DNA of 64,000 nucleotides, taken from Fasciolopsis buskii. Its lineage: Eukaryota; Platyhelminthes; Trematoda; Plagiorchiida; Fasciolidae. Every line of letters starts with the position of its first letter. Within the stretch, counting starts at the first letter, position 1. A program made the position numbers and the translations under genes. The stretch covers positions 110,605 through 174,604 of the forward strand of contig LUCM01005137.1 of assembly GCA_008360955.1 (NCBI GenBank), in the 5' to 3' direction. The notes under the pieces are model-generated. The model was not told the DNA's origin. It made no database searches and saw only the letters and a program-made list of their open reading frames with translations. Shown one piece after another: positions 22,651 through 34,840 of the stretch.

Positions 22651-25600
22651 AAATTCGAAAAAGCACCTCTATTTCATCATCATACCAGAAAACCAATTTG
22701 GCATTGATTCATGAAGCTTAGCAATTTTTACAAGAAGCGTAGTAAGTAGTGAAGTGACCGTTTTTTAGGTTAGGATCACTAAATATGGGTAAAAAACCGA
22801 ACCCTTTTTATTTAGAACGTACTTTTCGTAACTCACCGGGGAAGATGGGAATTTTACCTTATTCTGACGGTAAGAATGAGGATTCACAAATAACGTGGGC
22901 CGACCTTGACACACTGTCTGTTCAAACAAAACAACAGATTTGAATCTCACAATCTCACAGTAACAGGCCGAATTCTGTAAAGTCTTGTGCAAATCGCTTT
23001 TTACGCTTTTTAACTGGGTAAACTAGATTGACTCTGTGAAACCCTCGGACAAAGCAATCCGTGCCTATGTTTCGGAAAAGAATTATTTGTAGAAGTTTCT
23101 TGTCATGAGTGTGTAGTTATAATCTGTCATTCCAAACTTACTTTTAAAAATGTTCGTGGCAGTCATTTGTGTACCTGGTTCTTGCACCAGAAAGTCTCAG
23201 TGAATAGTGGAACTGCCCAGCTCTTTATCCGATTACAGCGATCACTACCTGTTAACCAGTGGTGGTTATATGCACATGCAGAACTACACGATATATAGCT
23301 CGGTATGTTTAGCAGTTTCATTTTCGACTGTTTATCTACACTTCGTAGGGAAGCGATACATCACACAACAAACAACTTGTTCACTCAATGCTACCTGAAT
23401 TTAATGTAACAATGTGTTACCCTAGATGCTGGAAGATATTGTTCATCGCCTACACAACTTTCTCCGGAAATTTTAGAAAAACCAGAATCTAGTATTTTAC
23501 TTGTGACATCCCACAAGTGCAATCAGTTGTATTCATGTGGTTAATCTCAGTCTCCTCCAAATCGATAAGGTCATATTGTTTGTAAGCTTATGAATTTTAT
23601 TCTTCAGAAATCTTTGAAGTGTGTGCCTGAAATAATCCGTTTGATGAACCTTTTCTAAAGAGGGAACTGGTTGTTTGCCGTTTACAAAAAACGTTCACGG
23701 TTTATGCTTATGTCGATCTCGAACCCTGTCAGTATTAGTTCCCTTCGGGCTCTTGTTGACATGGACTATGTAAAGGTTAAATTAAAAAGAATCAGTCCAA
23801 AATGAATTCCGCTGTCTAAAGAAATTTAAACAACATTTATGCTGTTCAAGAATAACACCAAATTGGATACAGCGGAATTACAAGGTGCAGAGATAAGATG
23901 GAATATGTGTGTGAACGTTTAGCAATTTGGGGGGCATAATTCAAATTTCGCAGGTTCTTTTTGTAGGTGCATCTGGCCTTGACTTACTACAGAGGAAACG
24001 TTTCCACAAACATGATTGTGCTACGTTGTGTATTGTGGTTGATACTGTTTCCCGTGTGTCTGGATGATGGGCAGATTGAGAACAATAACCACGATTCGTT
24101 GGTCGGTTGATTGTTGGCTGAACAAGGCCAACCTTTGAAATAAATCACATGATAAGAAGTCAACAAGGTCACGCAGTATATTATAAAACATATATGATAC
24201 TTATAGTAAGAAATCTTTAAAATTCAATAGCATTGATGACCTCAAAACTAAGACTGCGCTTCCGGAAACATTGTCCAATCATCTGTGTACATAATAGTTA
24301 AGTAAAAGCAACTAGATGTCTGCCTATGACGTTGTCCCCTAGTTAATATTTGGATGTCTTTGTAAACAGAAAGTGTGTGGTTCTTTAGGAAGACGTTTGC
24401 CGGTATTCTTTGGCAACGTTCAGTGGCTTTGCCTAATCAGAACCACGGTTTCCAGTCAAAATTTGCGCCACGTTTCTCATATTCAGCATATTCGGTTTTG
24501 GAGAACGCTGCTCCAAAGCCATTGCCCTTTTTAACCCTAGACAAAACGGTTTAAGGCCACTAATCTCAAAAGCACAAATCTTTAGTAGAGATAGTTTGAT
24601 AAAAGGTCACCAAGACGCTCTGGAAGTAGCCATATTGAATACATTAAGCAGGGTTGGCTAACTGACCTGACAACAGATCACGTGATGTGAAAATAAAGTG
24701 CGCCGAGGTTTTCTACTCTACGATTATTCACCTAAGTTGACATATCCCATAGGAACGATGCCTTTTGGATTGTTCAAAGTGCGTTTCAGAAGCTTTGCGT
24801 CCGACACGTATATTCGTTTTCTGTGAGGTTTAGGACATCACTGGCATAGTCATCCAGTCGAAAAGCTCCCAATTTCATGCACGTTAGACAGTCACACCAC
24901 AAACCTCGAAAAGCGATTAATTCATCAAGCTGAACTTCTCTAAATTAACAGTTGTTTCCTAACCGTAAATCGAGTCGGCTTTCCACGCACAATGACAATG
25001 CACACAGGATTACAGTCGTCAAAAATGGCATTGCTGTTTCAAAAGTCGATGAACATCAGATCGGAGTTTAACATATCATTCTTATATACATAAATGCGAT
25101 GCACTGAGAACGACGCTTAGAATCGGCTTATTATATTTTACATCAATCACTGCAAAAATGAAAAGTGTCTTAGGTGGGATATAGCACGTTTTAATAATCA
25201 TATGAACATGCATATTTCCATCGATATTGGGATGTGATCGCTTAGTAGAGGACGAATTGGTTCAAGGAAATATTTTGACTGAAATCGGTGCCTCCATTCC
25301 TGGAAGCTTTTTCATTGCCCTCCAGGTTTTAAATGCATGTTTCGTACATAGGTTAAAGGTTTGACAAACAAAATATCTGGAGTTGTGTAGTGAAGTTTGT
25401 AGTGACACCGAGTTACATTAAAAAAATTTATCAATCTTATGAAGTCATACCACTGAAATTTTCTAGGATTTATCTCCTAGAAATCTTTGAAATATGGCGA
25501 TAATAAATATAAATGCGTGTCTGAACAAGATTTGAATTTGATTTGATTTAAAAGATTCATCTGTTGGAGTGCACTGCAGCAAAACTGCAGCTTCAGACTA

Positions 25601-28600
25601 GATACTTGGGATCTTGCGAGCACATGACGCAGACTATATCACATCTCAGTTTGAACCCTAATTCTTGTTGATTATCAGTGCTTTTGTTAAACGTTAAAAG
25701 GAGTGTAAACAAATAATTTGATCTTGTGGGACGATTTGGGAAATGTGTAGTCGTGTCCCTTCTGTAGCTCATTGTCTTGCCCAGTGCAATGCTGTGAAGT
25801 ATAAAAGGCAAATTAATAAACATTATGTCCGATACTGTAATCTTGTGTTACATATCACATTTGTTGGTCGGAAAAATGTAAACAACCAGAGTTACAAAAC
25901 TATTGATATCCCATTATGAGGAACGTGCATTTAGATGCAACTTAATTTTGAACTTATTTACTACTCGGATGATTAATGTATTTTTTGCTCAAAATTTCTT
26001 GGTAAACTTAATGGGATGCATTTAAAAGACTAACCACTTCAGAGTATCCGCAGGTTAGGTGGACAAAGCCGGGTTGTCACCTGCACAGTAACTTTTTCTG
26101 CATCATGGTACTTAGTGGTGTGAACGAACTGTTCCCGAAAAATGATTTATGTGGCTGGTTAGAGGTCGTTTGAGGACGTCGGGAAAACCAGTTCACCCTT
26201 ATGTTTTCTTTCATTTAGGGCTCATACTTCAATTATGCTAAACCGGGGGAACATTTGTGTGCTTTAAGTAAATTTCGGCGGTCATTTTGCGAAATTCTGA
26301 AGCGCGCGTACCTCAAAAAGGGAATAACAAATTTGATATCAGCTGCCTACAAACAATTAATGACAACTGTATATTGATGCTACTTTCTATGAATACTAAA
26401 AACTCGTCATTGCAAAACGATCATCTTCGGTTTTTGTAAATAACTAAATTTTCCCAAAATATTATTTTTATTTGACTGTTGTATGGTACTCGAATCTCAA
26501 AAAAACAGTACGATTTATTTACACTTGATTATTTACTACTGCAGATAGCATGCGTTGAACGGGCTATCGTGTTAACATCAAAGCTTCAATTCCTTATAAT
26601 CACATTCATCTGCCGCAACGGACATTCCGTTAAAATGCTAAAGGTTTTGAATTCAGTGTGCTGAGCCAACGACAAAAATGATTAGTTTTGTGTTTCATTT
26701 AAGGAGAAATTCTCGTTGGAAAGTGGCCTAATGTTTGGAACTCGCGCATATCTCTCCAAGGCTGCACGAGAAGAAAATCAAGTCTCATTGTGCGTTTTGT
26801 TCACAACGAGTCTATTGGCCACACACTAACAGTAAAAGACTCACATGTACTTGCTGTAAGCGCAGTAGCCGATGCGGACACTACTAATCAATCCAGCGCT
26901 TCCCCTATCAGATAATATGTTCACAGATGGCGCAAGAGATTGTATTGTTCACAATTAGTCCCACTTTGTTTGCTTACTTTTGCTAGTTTTACATCTTCAT
27001 AATGAGTAGCAAATTGAAAAAGTTTGCCCACGATGCACAGAAATTTTGATCACTTTATTCTTAGTTGAAAAACCAATCCCACCAACCAAGTCCTCGCTGT
27101 TTGCTGTTTGTCGTCGGATGCATCACAAATCAAAATTTTCCGTTAATTTTAGGCTGCCAATGCTGTGGTTTGCGGTTGGGAATCCTACTTAAGTTGTCGT
27201 TCCGTCAAAGAAAAGATTTTTGAATCAGGAGGCTTTAGAAATACCATGTGATCTTTAGATTTTTGTTTTGAGTCAAACACTCGCATAATTATGAGCAAGT
27301 TTTCCTCGAACTTCAGGTGCCAATAACAAGGGGAATATACCGTAGCAATTTTCCTGGTCATTGTGAGGTGTATTTTGCCTGGGTTCCACGCAGCTGTTGG
27401 CGGAAGGAATTGGGTTTGACTTGTTTGGTATCACCTTGTTGAGTAGTAAATATTTGCAAACGCTCATTTAGAAAAACAAACAGTAGACTCCAAAATTATT
27501 GCATTAGGAAATATGGTAACGCAATATTCACTGGCAACCAACTTTTGCCTTTGAAAAAATACGGTTCGCCAGTACCAAAGCTAGCAAATTCAGTAGAACT
27601 CTATATTTCTGAGATTTTTGTTCAGTAACATATTCCGTCTGAAATCGGTTAGATCAGCGAAAATCACATTGCAGCCAAAAATGTGCGTATTTAGTTGGAA
27701 CCGTTGAATTACCTATGTGCTATGACACCACCGAGATATGACCAAGTACAACAGAGAACCCAGGAGTAATTTTTAGACATTAAGAAGTACACATCCATTT
27801 TTCGAAACTGTCGAGGACAATTGCAGACAGTGGTGTTGAAAATCTTCCACAACGCTTATCCAACTGCTCACTGGAGTTGAGAAAGAGGGGATCAAGACAT
27901 CGAGTGCGGATTTACTCCAGTGAGGCCCGCATTTTAACTACAAGTTTATGAAGGCAGATTGACAAAACGTCTTTTTATGTTCTTGTTTAAGACGTTACTC
28001 TTTTTTACCGATAATATGAACCGGATAATTCAAAACACTTATTTATAAACCAACTTTCTATTAGAGCAGCTTATATTCCATTCTGATACAATTTTGTTCT
28101 GCCCAACAGCAAAGTGACAAAATTCTGGAGCTTCCATTCAACTGTGGTCAATCTGCGTTTGTTTGTTCCACTGCCAACTGAACGAGCAAGCTGTATAATA
28201 TTATACAATTAGACTGAGAATCAACTGATTCCCGTTGCTGCTACTTTCTTTCACTCCGTTTTCTTCGCTGGGAAATTCTAGTTACGAGTTGGAGGACCGA
28301 ATCCTGCATTTCTTGTATTCCTGTTAATCACTTCCATGGAGTCTCATTATATACATGTAAACTATATGCCAGAGCAAGCAAAACAGCTTATTTATGGCAA
28401 ACACCTAACAGATTTACGCTACTCGACATCGCTCAAAACACCTTAAATTTCGTTGATTTTGATAAAATTTATTGCTGGAATAATCCGAAACATCCATGGT
28501 GAATTTGTACGTTTAAAACCCGATCTTCGTCGGAAGGAAGGAGATCTGTCAATAACGTTTGATAAATTATTTCCGGAACTTTGAACCACAACTATCTAAT

Positions 28601-29539
28601 AATCAAGGCACTGAGTTGGTTAGTCAGCAATTTTTATTCAAGAAAATTTTCTACGAGACAGATGGGATTCTACAGTCAACAGATGAGTTTTTTGTTGTTA
28701 TTTTGATGTGACTTGGTGTATTCGATAGGATCGAAATGTTTTCCAGTTACTCCTCCTCTGCCAGACAATCACAATCGATGACGTTCGTAAACCCAATCCT
28801 ACTCCGTTTAATTGCACACACAAACGTGAAAACACGGTACAGTTTTGGCCAACGTGACAGAATCCGGTGAAGAAATCAGACGGGGTGTAGGTAAATACCA
28901 TGACAGCAAAAGCTTGTTTTGAAGAAGAAAAAAGGGCCGGAAGTTGAATTTGCGTGTTTTCGATCAAGTCTGTCATTTGATGGATTTTGTTTACAGCAGA
29001 GCTTCCTAATTAGTACACTATTTTGAATTTTCTGCTTGCCCGACGGCAATTTTCCATTCGAAACATCGGGCTACAAGTCGTCATTTTCAATCAGTCTTCG
29101 AATTGCAGTGGTTTGCTGACGGATAGAAACGCGACCTTACCCAACTTGATAATATTCATCTTCAACGAGGATAATTTTGGCCGTTTACATATAATGCTCA
29201 GAGCAGTTACCGTATTCTAAAATGTAAGGCCTAAATAATTTTCACAATGAATCGCATTCGTGTTTGTGTGCTGCTTGTTAATTGTTTTTTCCAGAACGTT
29301 TTTGTATAAACTACCACTCGTCCAAACTAATCAGTATGCACTATAGAGTTTGAGTTCTGCCATTTCATGAATTAATCCGGCTAAAACCTTCAGACTGTTG
29401 TAATTTGCACAACTGAATTTAATCACATCATGTGCCCCACAAGTTATGACTGTGTACTTCTTTACAATTTTGTATTACGTAACCTAATACTATTTCGTTT
29501 GCCAAGGCCGATCATTATCTGGCTTACTAATCCGTATTC
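22651..29539. other. Long stretch without a supported gene
   Basis: No retroelement domain, RNA gene or convincing exon was recognised in 6.9 kb. Short frames (for example 22765-22992 minus, 23207-23398 plus, 25593-25823 minus, 28698-28976 minus) lack motifs. The only structure noticed is the hairpin at 25460-25483. It could be intron or intergenic DNA. Confidence 0.5.
25460..25483. repeat. Perfect 9-bp hairpin
   Basis: TTTCTAGGA (25460-25468) and TCCTAGAAA (25475-25483) are exact inverted copies with a 6-nt loop. No T-run or other signal gives it a role. Confidence 0.5.
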
Positions 29540-29657
29540 TTAATTGTGAATGATATAATGTTAATAACACAGCGTTGTTGGTAGATGTAATGCGCCAACG
29601 TTTCGACTACCGTGGGCAGTCTTTCTCAGGGCAAGTTTTATAATCATTCACAATTAA
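29540..29657 (-). ncRNA. Degenerate type-I hammerhead ribozyme-like fold
   Basis: Read on the minus strand, the outer arms 29657-29638 and 29558-29540 pair over 15 consecutive bases, then after a 1-nt bulge 4 more (stem I, closed by the molecule's ends). Inside, CUGA (29629-29626) leads into a perfect 4-bp stem (GACU/AGUC, 29621-29618 with 29608-29605), followed by GAAAC (29604-29600). Another stem comes next, CGUUG (29600-29596) with CAACG (29577-29573). This order, CUGA-stem II-GAAA-stem III within a long stem I, is the layout of the type-I hammerheads known in Penelope-like and flatworm repeats. Deviations: the consensus CUGAUGA reads CUGAGAAA and the UH cleavage dinucleotide reads CU, so self-cleavage is unlikely. 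Confidence 0.5.
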
Positions 29658-32639
29658 ATCCAGTGCATGACGCATCGATTTTTCGGTGCATTCCTTACAT
29701 CGTTTGCATCTGAAATGCCTATTCTTGTTTAAAGAAACTAGAAAATGCACTGAGGGTAGAAATTACTACTAGCACTGTATAGTTTATGGCAGCGGAGATT
29801 CTAAAGTGTCTGTTCAGTGATTCTTCACGTGACCTTAATGATTTACCTGCGACTAAGAAAACAAGCAAGTCAACTTTTTCTCATTAGTGATTTGGACATT
29901 GATGTCACATAAAGAATGAAATGGAAAAAGGAAGACAGCTTTGAACATCATAAAATTGACATTACCATATTGCACCGCCATCGAGTTAGCGTACCAGTTG
30001 GAGAAGTTTATCTTCAAAATGTGAGTAACCTAGCAGTATATGTCACAGAATTTTCCCCACTTGGCTAAACGACTAATGATATGAATTGGCTAGGATAACG
30101 TAGAAATTATTTTGTGTGACAGAAACGCATATGTTAACAATTCATATTTTTTATTTGCAAAAGAGCAGTTCGATCGTGAAACAGATTTACTCTTCAATTA
30201 ATCATGTTCGCGAATATTACCTGTGTCACATTCGAACCGCGTCTTAACTTTGCATACATGAACCGATGGCAGTATTTAGTTCCTTTTGTCTCCAGTTCAA
30301 CATAGCTGATAGACACTTTGAAAATGTCACGCTATATGAACTGTGGGTCTGCAGTTAGAAAGTCTGCTCGCTGTGGGATACCCATTTTTGGATGATATTA
30401 AATTAGTTACATTTAACCATCACTTTGGAAATGGATAATCTTATCTTTGACAGATTCGAACATAACAGTAGCAGTAGTTATTTGTTTCTGGGGAGGATAC
30501 ACGCATCGAAGTAGGAGATAGGACTTCGGAGCCATTTAATCCCAGTTTACTAAGGAATAGAAAAATGACTGGAAATCACAATCATCAGGAATCACAGACA
30601 TCTGTGAGAGTTCACGAAAAATACCCCATTTTCTGACGCCGTGCGAGTACAGTGCCCATCAATGGACAATTAAAATTCCATTCACAGACCACTGAATTCA
30701 CGCGTAGATTTGTTTGCTTGCGAACGTTCGCGCTAACATAAGCGTACAAAGATAGTTTTGGCCTATCAGACTAATTACAGTCGAACTGTCTGCATGATTA
30801 GCACGTGAACAGACCAAATTGTACGACAAAACTGGTTCCGGAAGAACCGAAAATAGCATGATCTATTGGCAAATAATATTTACAATTCAGATAATGTATG
30901 ACTTGGCTCGCTCCGTGTAACCGATTCTAGTTTCCGACGTCAAGCTGTGTGCGTCCAATCATTTGGAACCGAGCGACTATTTCTATTATCCAACTTAGAA
31001 AGCCGTAAGTGCTGACCATGCCGAAATAGTTGTTGATGAGCCAGGTAGACCGACTATGGTTCACATCCTGGGTGAGAATTCGACGCGACGGTTTTTAATC
31101 TAGTCCAAAGTCTGTCGACAACAAAATTTGAAGTGACCTCTGTGTTATCGTGCAAATAAGAAATTTAGAACCATTGTACGATTGGAATATTATTCCTTAG
31201 TTTTGACAGAGATTGCAAAATATGTCTACGAGAAACTGGACATTGGTGTTCACTGAAATAAATAATTTTTGTTGTGGATTTAACTGAAACCGATTTTTAT
31301 AATTAGCAACAAATGATATGTCAAATCGACACATAACGGTCTGCAAATATTCTACTAGTGAAGTTTACCTAAGTTAGCAGTCCCTGGGGGCAAGTGTTAG
31401 GTGTGCTTCCGGAATTGCTTGCTTCGTGTCAATCTTCTACATTGTTTGCAAATTTTGAGGCAATGAGAAAGTTTCAGGACAAATACCACAATACCTAATA
31501 CGTTGCATTCTTTATTGACGAAAACGAAACTACTGCACCAAAAGGAAGGCCATTAAAATATGGGCCGAACACAGTTGTTCGATTTTCTGTGTTTATTTTA
31601 AATTGGACCGGTACCTCGTAAGTTTCAGCTAGCGTAATACAGACGTTAGCAGCTTGTTGGCTGGTGCTTCTGGTGTGACCAGAACTTGGTTAGAAAAAAG
31701 TTATTGATCTTGTTCACATCGTCTGGAAATCGTCTTTTGATCACTGCAGTCTATTTAAGACCAGTTCTCGAAAAACTATTATTTCGCCAGTTCAATTTAC
31801 TGATCAGTGCCGGTGTACACTACAAGATAAAAGACAATACAATAGAACTAAAATGCCGCTCCTTCCGTGAGCTCGTGGGTAATAATTTGTCTCAAATTTC
31901 ACCACATGGTTTCTTAATAGTCAGCTGAGCGTTGATATCTTACGATGAATAATTTCGTGAAATCATATAATATCCTACTATTGCGGCACAAATCATCTTT
32001 TTTCTCCTGTCTGATTGTTGTCCTACCAGTTTACGTTTACTGGTTTCCATTAGAGGTAATGTAACGGGTCCCGTGGACAGGTATTGCAACAGATGCTCAT
32101 GATGTATTGAAAAACCTAGTTGGGCTTGTTTGGATTGTATAAATCACTAATTCTGCAGGTGCGAAGACGAGAATATTAATTTGCCTTACGCAGTGCATCT
32201 TGAATAATACAGATATCATTTTGTCGCCTCATCTATCCAACAAAAACAGTGAGAATGTTGGCACTTTTAAACTCGCTACCGAAAGTGTTGTTGGGGAGGT
32301 TTGTTAAACGTGCTTGCATTTAAACTTCACATACGACAACGACGCACATGTTAACCATCAAGCAACAATAAGCTTTCGTGGAGTATTTTTAGTAGTCGTC
32401 GCAACGTGTTAGTCTTAACAAAAAAATTGAGCTGCCGTTTACATGAAATAACGAAAGAAACCAACCAAGTGACCTAATTCAGGAATCCCTCAGACCCTGA
32501 GATATAAGCTGCCTAAGGAAAACGATCTAAATGAAACTGACTATCTCGTGGCACAGTGACATCCAGGGTTTTCTCGCCATACCAGTAGAATCATAGCAAA
32601 CCTATATATTGCTCCTTTAAACTCGCAACATTATATTGT
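29658..32639. other. No supported feature
   Basis: AT-rich. One plus-strand frame of 80 codons (31686-31928) encodes a Leu-rich peptide without a recognised motif. LINE similarity begins at about 32640. Confidence 0.5.
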
Positions 32640-32649
32640 ATCTTTTTTT

Positions 32650-33314
32650 GACTGCTTCCTAGTATTCATTGTTCTTCTTCTTTAGAACAGCCTGAATCTT
32701 ATTGTGGGTGATTTTAACCATGTATCTACTCTAACACTGACTGTGTTTGACTTGGCAGACCTCTGCGTTTCTCCCATCAGAGGCGGTTCCATTTTAGATA
32801 GAGTTATTGCCAACCACCCTGATTTATTTCCTTGGAAATTATGTGCTCCCATCTTGACCTTGCCGTTCTTCGCAAGTCACTTTCACTCGCATCCACCTGT
32901 TTCTATTTTGAACCCCTGCTCAGTGACAATGTCAAACTTTTCACAGAGACGGCCAATGCACTCTATGATATCTGCTGCCCCTTAGAAACACCATTCGTCT
33001 CAAATGGCTGCATCTCCTCCAAGATACTGAAATCTCTAAGAAGACGCAAAGAGCACTTCTGCAAATCCCGTAATAACTCATGCGTGCAGTATACTTCCAC
33101 CGTAATAAAAAGCGAAGCCAAACACGACGACACAACATTTGCCAGCCCGTTCTTGAGTGGTAACATCATTGGATCCCTGTGGCAAGGCATTCGACTGCTG
33201 TATGTAAAGAAGAAGAGACATGTGAAATGTTCTGCGGATGTCGATAGCATTAGTCATCCCATCCCATCCCATCCATCCTTCCACTTATATCCCAAGCATA
33301 TTTACAATGGGTGA
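32650..33314 (+). pseudogene. LINE endonuclease and linker remnant
   Basis: The first frame (to about 32860) holds the GDFN motif and the downstream ILDRVIANHPDLF segment typical of APE-type endonucleases. A frameshift near 32850 moves the match to a second frame that stays open to 33314 and covers the last part of the endonuclease and the linker, with PLLSDNVKLF, TIKSEAKHDD-type and SLWQGIR segments. The catalytic SDH is not recognisable where expected (DLAVL instead), so the domain is dead. This second frame is the longest open frame in the window (160 codons). Confidence 0.8.
33255..33278. repeat. Short CATCC tandem repeat inside LINE
   Basis: Three CATCC-C units followed by CATCCATCC lie within the LINE linker, probably generated by slippage after insertion. 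Confidence 0.8.
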
Positions 33315-33349
33315 TGATATAACAGTTACAGGTTTTCTCGGAGAGAGTT

Positions 33350-34733
33350 GTTCGACATTCTCCGCACCACTGAAATTACCACAGAGGTTGGTCCTGACAA
33401 TCTGTCCTTGGTCCTTTTAAGGCACGATTCTGTGGCTCTGATGCAGTCAACTATCTGATTGGCTCACCATTAACATCGTCTTCTATCCCTGACAGCTGAA
33501 TATCCATCATTAGTGTTTTTTCTCAGCATCTAGCGGTTCTACTGCTTTAGCAAAACGTTTTCCTCCAATCACCTTAACATCTTCTGGTCTTAAACTGGCA
33601 AATCTCGCCGTATTTAGGCACCTGCATTCCACTAGAAATCTTCCTGCGTATAAACCTAACAGGTCCACTTTGGACGCTGTAGCCTCCCTTATCACCCACA
33701 TCAGTGAGTCCTCGAACGCATCGATGAAATATGTGCGTGGTGCTTTTCTGAAATGTTCGTTGGCATTTGACTCCGTCCCATGGTACCGTTTGCTTCACAA
33801 ACTGGAAATATCAGGTTGTCCCAGTCCTGATTACCCTAATAACCAAACCCGCTGCACACGAATGGACGGTAAGACCTCAAAACCGTTAAATAACAACTCA
33901 GGATTGTTTCAGAGTGCTGCTGTTTTACCGTATCTCTTCCCTACTTACATCAGCGACTTACCAACTAGCTCCTCCCGTCATCTGTCTAAGTATGCTGATG
34001 ATGTTAATCTCTTTCAAGCAACGATGATTTTCAAAGCTTTTCCAACAATTTATTTTGGATGTGCGATTTATCTCAACAAATCGGTTTAAATCACAAACAT
34101 CTAAATGTTTCGAATGTCTGTTCTCTATCTCTCGGTCGGCCTACCCATCCGAAACGTCTTCCATCAACTCAAAACTCTTGCCAGTGTTGATTTTGTGAAA
34201 TATCTAGAGGCTACTGTTGATAGTAATCTGAAATGGATTTCTCACATTTCTACCTTTGTAAAGAATCTCCGATAGTTGGTATTTCACATTAGGAAGCTTC
34301 GACAATACAAGGTGAAACAAAGCATCATCTTCCGATTTGCAAGTCAATGTTTTTCTAATCCTTCTTAATTGTCTTCCTGTTATTTTTCGGGTTTACTTAT
34401 AAAAGACTAAAATTCTTCGCCGGGGGCTATCAGTTATTAGCCATGTATCTTTCGTACCACTGAGTTGTCCTTCAATCCATGTGATCAGTCCTTATCAGCA
34501 TGGGAGAAATTTGCTCTAAAAATTCTTTCCAACTCCACGCATTCTCTGTACAACGATCTTTTAAAGTACCGCTCCCATATTTCAGCAGGATTCAATTTTT
34601 GTTCCATGCCTTCTAGAATCAATATCAGTAGGTACTTTGTCCCATATTTAGCACGCATTTCGACAAACCGTGACCGTGTTTTAGCCGAATTCCTGAGCAA
34701 TCCATCACAGTGTGCTCGTATTATTCCTGGATG
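33350..34733 (+). pseudogene. LINE reverse transcriptase remnant with YADD box
   Basis: RT regions appear in order with shifts: TEVGPDNLS near 33390 (region 1), a long decayed stretch, STLDAVASL near 33664, motif A as LAFDSVPWYRLLHKLE (Asp codon 33769-33771), an eroded SG.PQGS box (NNSGLFQSAAVL), motif C YADD at 33991-34002, then the thumb-like YLEATVDSNLKWISHI near 34201 and KFALKILSNSTHSLYNDLL near 34510. The frame ends with a stop at 34732-34734 after a conserved SRYFVPYLARI-type tail. The catalytic Asp pair survives, but frameshifts make the whole gene inactive. Confidence 0.88.
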
Positions 34734-34840
34734 AGTTTTTATCTCATTTGCACAAGGTAATGAGAACAACGTTTCTTATATTCCCCTGGGTTTTTGACTG
34801 AAATGCGAAATTTTTTTGTGCAAAATTTCTATATAATTCG

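Larger units (their letters stand above)
32640..34840 (+). mobile_element. Non-LTR retrotransposon (CR1/jockey-like LINE), 5'-truncated and decayed
   Basis: This is the most complete element in the window. In order it carries: an endonuclease with VGDFNHV (about 32704-32724) and SILDRVIANHPDLFP, a linker with CISSKILKSLRRRKEHF, reverse transcriptase with RSTLDAVASL, AFDSVPWYRLLHKL and SKYADDVNLF, a post-RT region with YLEATVDSNLKWISHI, and a C-terminal end followed by a 3' tail. The tail (about 34740-34840) includes TTATATTCCCCTGGGTTTTT and T-runs. Similarity begins inside the endonuclease, as expected of 5' truncation. At least five frameshifts or stops interrupt the coding sequence. No target-site duplication was identified by eye. 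Confidence 0.88.
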
